Part shown: one piece after another, positions 58,719 to 64,000 of the stretch
How the letters are laid out: every line of letters starts with the position of its first letter
Numbering within the stretch: the first letter of the stretch is position 1
Assembly: GCF_003612015.1 (NCBI RefSeq)
Contig: NZ_RARB01000002.1
Span: forward strand, 621,590-685,589
Direction of reading: 5' to 3'
Length of the DNA: 64,000 nt
Source of the DNA: Pantoea piersonii
GTDB taxonomy: Bacteria > Pseudomonadota > Gammaproteobacteria > Enterobacterales > Enterobacteriaceae
Position numbers and translations under genes: made by a program
Notes under the pieces: model-generated
Seen by the model: only the letters and a program-made list of their open reading frames with translations
Database searches by the model: none
What the model was told of the DNA's origin: nothing

Positions 58719-61400
58719 ATGTCGGAAACCCTACGCGAGCAGAGTCAGGACACGCTGCAGGTCGACGAGCAGCAGTACCATATTTTCAGCCTACCCCGCG
58801 CCGCCCAACATCTTGGTAACATCGACCGCCTTCCTAAATCATTAAAAGTGCTGCTGGAGAATCTCCTGCGCTGGCAGGATGGCGATTCCGTAACGGAAGA
58901 AGATATTCATGCGCTGGTCGGCTGGCAGCAGACCGGCCATGCCGACAGAGAAATTGCTTACCGGCCTGCGCGCGTGCTGATGCAGGATTTCACCGGCGTC
59001 CCGGCGGTGGTGGATCTGGCGGCGATGCGCGAAGCGGTGAAACGCTTAGGCGGCGATGTGGCGAAGGTGAATCCACTGTCGCCGGTCGATCTGGTGATCG
59101 ACCACTCCGTCACCGTAGACCGCTTCGGCGACGACAGCGCCTTTGAAGAGAACGTGCAGCTGGAGATGGAGCGCAACCATGAACGCTATGTGTTTTTGCG
59201 CTGGGGCCAGAAAGCGTTCAATAAATTCCGCGTTGTGCCGCCGGGAACCGGTATTTGCCACCAGGTTAACCTGGAATACCTCGGTAAATCTGTCTGGCAT
59301 GAGCAGATAGACGGCAAGCAGTTTGCCTGGCCAGATACGCTGGTCGGCACCGATTCGCATACCACAATGATTAACGCGCTGGGCGTACTGGGTTGGGGCG
59401 TCGGCGGTATCGAAGCCGAGGCGGCGATGCTGGGCCAGCCGGTATCTATGCTGATCCCCGATGTGGTTGGCTTTAAGCTGACCGGTAAGCTGCGTCCGGG
59501 CATTACCGCGACTGATTTAGTGCTGACCGTCACCCAGATGCTGCGTAAGCATGGTGTGGTCGGGAAGTTTGTAGAGTTTTACGGCGATGGTCTGGCCGAT
59601 CTGCCACTGGCGGACCGCGCTACTATCGCCAATATGGCGCCCGAATATGGTGCCACCTGCGGATTCTTCCCGATTGATGACGTGACGCTGGGCTACCTGA
59701 CGCTGACGGGGCGCGATGCCGAGCAGGTCGCGCTGGTCGAAGCCTACGCGAAAACGCAGGGGCTGTGGCGTAATCCTGGCGACGAGCCGATTTTTACCAG
59801 CTCGCTGTCGCTCGATATGCAGAGCGTGGAGTCCAGCATCGCCGGTCCCAAACGCCCGCAGGATCGCGTCTCTCTTGGCGATGTGCCCGCTGCGTTCAAC
59901 GCTAGCCACGAGCTTGAGGTTAATCATAGCCAGCCGGCGCATAAATCCGTTACCTATACCGACAGCAAAACCGGCCTCAGCCATCAGATCGAGGATGGCG
60001 CGGTGGTCATCAGCGCCATTACCTCCTGTACCAACACCTCTAACCCGAGCGTGCTGATGGCGGCGGGGCTGCTGGCGAAAAAAGCGGTAGAGCGCGGCCT
60101 GAAGCGTCAGCCGTGGGTAAAAGCGTCGCTGGCGCCGGGTTCGAAAGTCGTCTCCGATTATCTGGCGGTAGCGCAGCTGACGCCTTACCTCGATAAGCTC
60201 GGTTTTAATCTTGTCGGTTACGGCTGCACCACCTGTATCGGCAACTCTGGGCCGCTGCCCGATGAAATAGAAGCCGCAATTAAAGAGGGCGATATTACCG
60301 TCGGCGCCGTGCTTTCCGGCAACCGTAACTTTGAAGGACGTATCCATCCGCTGGTGAAAACCAACTGGCTGGCGTCGCCGCCGCTGGTGGTCGCCTATGC
60401 GCTGGCGGGCAATATGAAGGTCAACCTGCAGACCGAGCCGCTGGGTCAGGATCGTCAGGGCAACGACGTTTTCCTGAAGGATATCTGGCCGTCGCCGGAA
60501 GAGATCGCCACGGCGGTGCAGCAGGTGACCAGTGATATGTTCCATAAAGAGTATGCCGAGGTGTTCTACGGCACGAAGGACTGGCAGCAGATCAAGGTGA
60601 GCGAAGCGGCCACCTATGAATGGGACGAAGGATCGACCTATATTCGCCTGTCGCCGTTCTTTGACGATATGGAGCGTGAACCTAAACCTGTCCAGGATAT
60701 CAAAGGCGCGCGGGTGCTGGCGATGCTGGGTGACTCGGTAACTACTGACCATATCTCGCCCGCGGGCAGTATCAAAGCGGATAGTCCTGCAGGACGTTAT
60801 CTGCAGTCACATGGCGTCGACAAAGCCGACTTTAACTCTTACGGTTCAAGGCGCGGCAACCATGAAGTGATGATGCGCGGTACCTTCGCCAATATCCGTA
60901 TTCGCAATGAGATGGTGCCGGGCGTCGAAGGCGGTTATACCCGTCATATACCGAGCGGCGAACAGCTGGCGATCTACGATGCGGCGATGAAGTATCAGGA
61001 AGAGGGGACGCCGCTGGCGATAATTGCCGGTAAAGAGTATGGCTCCGGCTCTAGCCGCGACTGGGCGGCGAAAGGTCCGCGTCTGCAGGGTGTTCGCGTG
61101 GTGATAGCGGAATCTTTCGAGCGTATCCACCGTTCCAACCTGATCGGCATGGGCATTCTTCCGCTGGAATTTGCGCCAGGCGTGACGCGTAAAACCCTGC
61201 AGCTTACCGGTGAAGAGGTGTTCGACATTGAAAATCTGTCGCAGCTGCAGCCGGGCTGCACGGTGAAAGTGACGATGAAGCGCCCGAATGGCACGCAGGA
61301 AACGCTGGAGACGCGCTGCCGAATTGATACCGGTAATGAGCTGACCTATTACCGCAACGACGGCATTCTGCACTATGTGATTCGCAATATGCTGAACTAA
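58719..61400 (+). CDS. acnA: Aconitate hydratase A
   Basis: Stress-associated aconitase interconverting citrate and isocitrate. The 893-residue product (E. coli 891) has the [4Fe-4S] cysteines in [12 protein letters not shown] and [12 protein letters not shown]. Substrate-binding segments include [20 protein letters not shown] and the C-terminal swivel domain has [17 protein letters not shown] strong AAGGAGGAGCT ribosome site precedes the ATG. Confidence 0.98.
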   Translation: MSETLREQSQDTLQVDEQQYHIFSLPRAAQHLGNIDRLPKSLKVLLENLLRWQDGDSVTEEDIHALVGWQQTGHADREIAYRPARVLMQDFTGVPAVVDLAAMREAVKRLGGDVAKVNPLSPVDLVIDHSVTVDRFGDDSAFEENVQLEMERNHERYVFLRWGQKAFNKFRVVPPGTGICHQVNLEYLGKSVWHEQIDGKQFAWPDTLVGTDSHTTMINALGVLGWGVGGIEAEAAMLGQPVSMLIPDVVGFKLTGKLRPGITATDLVLTVTQMLRKHGVVGKFVEFYGDGLADLPLADRATIANMAPEYGATCGFFPIDDVTLGYLTLTGRDAEQVALVEAYAKTQGLWRNPGDEPIFTSSLSLDMQSVESSIAGPKRPQDRVSLGDVPAAFNASHELEVNHSQPAHKSVTYTDSKTGLSHQIEDGAVVISAITSCTNTSNPSVLMAAGLLAKKAVERGLKRQPWVKASLAPGSKVVSDYLAVAQLTPYLDKLGFNLVGYGCTTCIGNSGPLPDEIEAAIKEGDITVGAVLSGNRNFEGRIHPLVKTNWLASPPLVVAYALAGNMKVNLQTEPLGQDRQGNDVFLKDIWPSPEEIATAVQQVTSDMFHKEYAEVFYGTKDWQQIKVSEAATYEWDEGSTYIRLSPFFDDMEREPKPVQDIKGARVLAMLGDSVTTDHISPAGSIKADSPAGRYLQSHGVDKADFNSYGSRRGNHEVMMRGTFANIRIRNEMVPGVEGGYTRHIPSGEQLAIYDAAMKYQEEGTPLAIIAGKEYGSGSSRDWAAKGPRLQGVRVVIAESFERIHRSNLIGMGILPLEFAPGVTRKTLQLTGEEVFDIENLSQLQPGCTVKVTMKRPNGTQETLETRCRIDTGNELTYYRNDGILHYVIRNMLN

Positions 61401-61405
61401 TGATA

Positions 61406-61425
61406 AAGCCGGGGAAACCCGGCTT
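61406..61425 (+). terminator. acnA 3' hairpin
   Basis: An 8-bp stem AAGCCGGG/CCCGGCTT closing a GAAA tetraloop, five bases after the acnA stop. The T run is absent, so termination strength is uncertain. Confidence 0.6.
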
Positions 61426-61448
61426 ATACAACAGCGCTTGAGTATAAA

Positions 61449-61557
61449 GCGCGGTTGGCATGGGCAGAAGAGCAAAGCGTCCCGCGCCAGGGATGGCGCG
61501 GGCCGAGCGAGCAGGGATGCCTTGAGCGACTTTGCGATCGGCCCTTGCCAACCGCGC
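61449..61557. repeat. 109-bp intergenic element with 17-bp terminal inverted repeats
   Basis: The ends 61449-61465 and 61541-61557 are inverted repeats matching at 16 of 17 positions (core GCGCGGTTGGCA/TGCCAACCGCGC). Inside is a second perfect GC-rich stem (61481-61489 with 61494-61502, loop GGGA). The element lies between the acnA hairpin and the ribA stop. The size, end symmetry and nested hairpin resemble the non-autonomous palindromic elements dispersed between genes in enterobacteria. No second copy is present in this window. Confidence 0.7.
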
Positions 61558-61583
61558 CGTCTGCCTGGCCTGTAACAGCTCCC

Positions 61584-62180
61584 TTATTCAGATTTAGGCA
61601 GCAGGTGGCCCATCTTTTCCGCTTTAGTATCGAGATAGTGCGCGTTCTTCGGGTTACGGCCGACAATCAGCGGCACGCGCTCGACGATATTAATCCCCGC
61701 TTCGCTGAGGATCTCCACCTTACGCGGATTATTGGTCAGCAAACGCACTTCATTTACCCCCAGCAGTTTGAACATATCGGCGCACAGCGTGAAGTCACGC
61801 TCGTCTGCCGCAAAGCCGAGCTGGTGGTTGGCTTCGACAGTGTCATAGCCTTTATCCTGCAGCGCGTAGGCGCGGATCTTATTCAGCAGGCCGATATTAC
61901 GACCTTCCTGACGATGGTAAAGCAGCGCGCCGCGGCCCTCTTCGGCAATGGCGTTCAGCGCCGCTTCCAGTTGAAAACCACAATCGCAGCGTAAACTGAA
62001 CAGCGCATCACCGGTCAAGCATTCCGAATGAACGCGCGCCAGTACGGGCGTGTTATCGCTGATGTCGCCGAATACCAGCGCGACGTGATCGTGACCGGTT
62101 GCCACTTCTTCAAAACCTACCATGAGGAAATCGCCCCAGGGCGTGGGCAGTTTGGCTTCTGCCACCCGTTTAAGCTGCAT
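61584..62180 (-). CDS. ribA: GTP cyclohydrolase II
   Basis: First committed step of riboflavin synthesis from GTP. The 198-residue product (E. coli 196) shows the zinc cysteines in [17 protein letters not shown] and the catalytic [18 protein letters not shown]. The ATG at 62180 has a GGAGAG ribosome site and gives the family start [16 protein letters not shown]; the longer frame to 62321 is rejected. It converges with acnA across the inverted-repeat element and is divergent from pgpB. Confidence 0.97.
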   Translation of the reverse strand: MQLKRVAEAKLPTPWGDFLMVGFEEVATGHDHVALVFGDISDNTPVLARVHSECLTGDALFSLRCDCGFQLEAALNAIAEEGRGALLYHRQEGRNIGLLNKIRAYALQDKGYDTVEANHQLGFAADERDFTLCADMFKLLGVNEVRLLTNNPRKVEILSEAGINIVERVPLIVGRNPKNAHYLDTKAEKMGHLLPKSE

Positions 62181-62409
62181 GTGACTCTCCAGAACCTTCA
62201 GAGGATGCGCTATTCTAAAATAGCGCACAGGCCAGTATGGCCTGAAAAAATTGGCAATATTGTGCCACAACGAGAAGTTGGGCTGGTAATTTGTCAGAGC
62301 GATTGTAGCGATAAAGCACAATTATCCAATGCGCAATAAGTTATATTATTATTTTTTAAGATAAAATTATTTGCCAGCGGCGCAAGGGCGCCAAATCGAA
62401 GGAGAAAGG

Positions 62410-63174
62410 ATGCTGCAGATTTTGCGTCGCACCACGGCAGGCATGTTGCTGCTGATGATCATTCCGGCAACGGTCTGGCTGACCGGCTGGCATTGGCAGC
62501 CCGGCCAAAGCGACGCGCTGCTGCGCGTACTCTACTGGATGACGGAAACCGTGACGCGCCCCTGGGGAACCCTGACGAGCCTGGTGCTCAGCCTGTGGGT
62601 GCTGTGGTGTTTGCGTTTTCGCCTCAAGCCCTCGTTACTGCTGCTGCTGATCATGAACGCCACGATCCTGACCGGACAATACACCAAATCTTATATCAAA
62701 GATCAGGTACAGGAACCGCGTCCCTATGTGGTCTGGCTTGAACATAATCACGGACTGGACGATCGCGAGTTTTACAGCATGACGCGCAAAGAGCGCAGCC
62801 AGCGCGTCGATCAGCTGCTCGCCAGCGACCAGCTGCTGCCGGGCTGGCTGAAGCGGCACTGGGCATTTGAAACCGGCTTTGCCTTTCCTTCTGGCCATAC
62901 GCTATTCGCTGCCAGCTGGGCGCTGCTGGCGGTAGGTCTGCTCTGGCCTCGCCGCCGCTATATCACCATCGCGGCGATCGGCGTCTGGGCGGGCGCGGTC
63001 ATGGCCAGCCGGCTGCTGCTGGGTATGCACTGGCCGGGCGATCTGGCGATGGCGGTAGTGCTCTCCTGGCTGCTGGTCTCCTTTGCCACCTGGCTGGCGC
63101 AGCGCTTTTGCGGCCCGCTTACCGTACCGCCGGAAGAGCGAAAGGACGTGGCGCAAAGGGAAAACGGATTGTAA
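62410..63174 (+). CDS. pgpB: Phosphatidylglycerophosphatase B / undecaprenyl-PP phosphatase PgpB
   Basis: Inner-membrane PAP2 phosphatase that dephosphorylates PGP and undecaprenyl pyrophosphate. It is 254 residues, the E. coli length, with about six membrane helices. The three PAP2 motifs are KDQVQEPRP, PSGHTLF and SRLLLGMHWPGD. The ATG at 62410 follows AAGGAGAAAGG; the in-frame start at 62371 is rejected. Confidence 0.96.
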   Translation: MLQILRRTTAGMLLLMIIPATVWLTGWHWQPGQSDALLRVLYWMTETVTRPWGTLTSLVLSLWVLWCLRFRLKPSLLLLLIMNATILTGQYTKSYIKDQVQEPRPYVVWLEHNHGLDDREFYSMTRKERSQRVDQLLASDQLLPGWLKRHWAFETGFAFPSGHTLFAASWALLAVGLLWPRRRYITIAAIGVWAGAVMASRLLLGMHWPGDLAMAVVLSWLLVSFATWLAQRFCGPLTVPPEERKDVAQRENGL

Positions 63175-63302
63175 TTCCGTACTTTATCCCCATATTATTG
63201 ATTGCGCTTGCGTAAAAGCCATTCGCCTGGCGCTGCAGGGAGCAGCATTGTTGCCGCTTTTTTGGCATACTTCTACTGGATAACCTCACAACAGGATGCA
63301 CT

Positions 63303-63611
63303 GTGAAATATTTGCTGATTTTTTTAGTGGTATTGGTCATTTTTATTATTTCCGTCACCTTAGGCGCGCATAACGACCAGGTCATCACCTTCAACTATCT
63401 GCTGGCGCAGGGCGAATTCCGTATCTCTACGCTGCTGGCCTCGCTGTTCGGCGCAGGGTTTGTGCTGGGCTGGGCCATCTGCGGTCTCTTCTGGCTGCGC
63501 GCCCGCGTCTCGCTGGCGCATGCGCAACGCAAAATCAAACGTATGCAGACGCAGCTGGATAAAAGCAATCCGCCTGCGACCTCATCGGCCGCCGTCGCGG
63601 GTCGGGAATAG
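63303..63611 (+). CDS. lapA: LPS assembly protein A
   Basis: A 102-residue inner-membrane protein, the E. coli length, with two helices (about residues 2-20 and 44-66) and a basic cytoplasmic tail ARVSLAHAQRKIKRMQTQLDK. It acts with LapB in LPS homeostasis. Translation starts at GTG with an AGGATGCACT ribosome site. lapB begins 6 bp after its stop, so the two are an operon. Confidence 0.95.
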   Translation: MKYLLIFLVVLVIFIISVTLGAHNDQVITFNYLLAQGEFRISTLLASLFGAGFVLGWAICGLFWLRARVSLAHAQRKIKRMQTQLDKSNPPATSSAAVAGRE

Positions 63612-63617
63612 TCCTCC

Positions 63618-64000
63618 ATGCACGAATTGCTGTTTCTGTTATTGCCCGTCGCTGCGGCTTACGGCTGGTATATGGGGCGACGCAGCGCGCAGCAGGACAA
63701 GCAACAGGAAGCGAGTCGCCTGTCGCGTGATTATGTTGCAGGCGTTAACTTTTTGCTCTCTAACCAGCAGGATAAAGCGGTCGATCTCTTTCTCGATATG
63801 CTGAAAGAGGACAGCGGCACGGTAGAGGCGCACCTGACGCTGGGCAATCTGTTCCGCTCGCGGGGCGAGGTGGATCGCGCGATACGCATTCACCAGTCGC
63901 TGATGGAGAGCGCCTCGCTTAACTACGACCAGCGTCTGCTGGCGATCCAGCAGCTGGGCCGCGATTATATGGCCGCCGGACTTTACGATCGCGCCGAGGA
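63618..64000 (+). CDS. lapB: LPS assembly protein B, N-terminal part
   Basis: The first 127 codons are present and the gene runs off the right edge. LapB is an inner-membrane-anchored TPR protein that regulates LpxC proteolysis by FtsH. The N-terminal anchor MHELLFLLLPVAAAYGWYMG and the first TPR units (YVAGVNFLLSNQQDKAVDLF, VEAHLTLGNLFRSRGEVDRA) are nearly identical to E. coli. Confidence 0.95.
   Translation, partial: MHELLFLLLPVAAAYGWYMGRRSAQQDKQQEASRLSRDYVAGVNFLLSNQQDKAVDLFLDMLKEDSGTVEAHLTLGNLFRSRGEVDRAIRIHQSLMESASLNYDQRLLAIQQLGRDYMAAGLYDRAE

Noticed and set aside
59517..60752. 411-residue frame antisense to acnA
   Set aside because: It lies wholly inside acnA on the other strand, lacks a recognisable domain and reflects GC-rich codon structure. 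Similar long antisense frames over trpB, trpE, trpC and topA were rejected for the same reason.
61455..61994. 179-residue plus-strand frame over the palindromic element and ribA
   Set aside because: Most of it is antisense to ribA and the rest is the inverted-repeat element.

Overview
This window is ordinary core chromosome of an enterobacterium. Almost every gene has an obvious Escherichia coli counterpart in E. coli-like order, and codon use is GC-rich and even throughout. Several traits point to the Erwiniaceae (Pantoea/Mixta/Erwinia group) rather than E. coli itself: selD is missing between ydjA and topB, trpG and trpD are separate genes, a UDP-glucuronate epimerase follows ugd, oppA is present in tandem, and kch, yciEFG and yciQ are absent. 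The genus is inferred from these traits and was not tested by any search.

Layout. Positions 1-9762 match the E. coli 39-40 min region: yeaD (cut by the window edge), gapA, msrB-yeaC, pncA-ansA, sppA, ydjA, topB-ynjH, xthA. Near 9763-9850 the synteny changes to the E. coli 27-29 min region, which then runs to the end of the window. It holds two tRNA-Tyr genes with a tRNA-derived downstream repeat, purU, ychJ, rssA-rssB, galU-ugd-UDP-GlcA epimerase, hns, tdk, adhE, ychE, oppA-oppA-oppBCDF, yciU, clsA, yciY, a small two-helix membrane protein, yciI, tonB, yciABC, a CxxCxxCC protein, ompW, a BON lipoprotein, trpLEGD(CF)BA, rnm-yciO, a short accessory patch (lipoprotein serine protease and MHS-type transporter), rluB, yciK-btuR, sohB, yciN, topA, cysB, the small-protein cluster ymiA-yciX-ymiC-like, acnA, ribA, pgpB and lapA-lapB (lapB cut by the window edge).

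How the genes work together. gapA and adhE serve glycolysis and fermentative redox balance. galU-ugd-epimerase makes UDP-Glc, UDP-GlcA and UDP-GalA for surface polysaccharide. RssB (and possibly RssA) acts on RpoS turnover. opp imports peptides. TonB energises outer-membrane transport under apparent Fur control. The trp operon is complete, with promoter, operator, leader peptide and attenuator all visible. topA and topB supply both type IA topoisomerases. lapA-lapB with pgpB are envelope-biogenesis genes.

No CRISPR array, insertion sequence, prophage or obvious defence system is visible. The points most worth a second look are a 109-bp inverted-repeat intergenic element next to ribA, the tyrT repeat that copies the tRNA 3' end, a predicted 57-residue membrane protein beside yciI, a lipoprotein-type serine protease in an accessory AT-rich patch, near-perfect FNR and CRP boxes, and the small-protein cluster in front of acnA.
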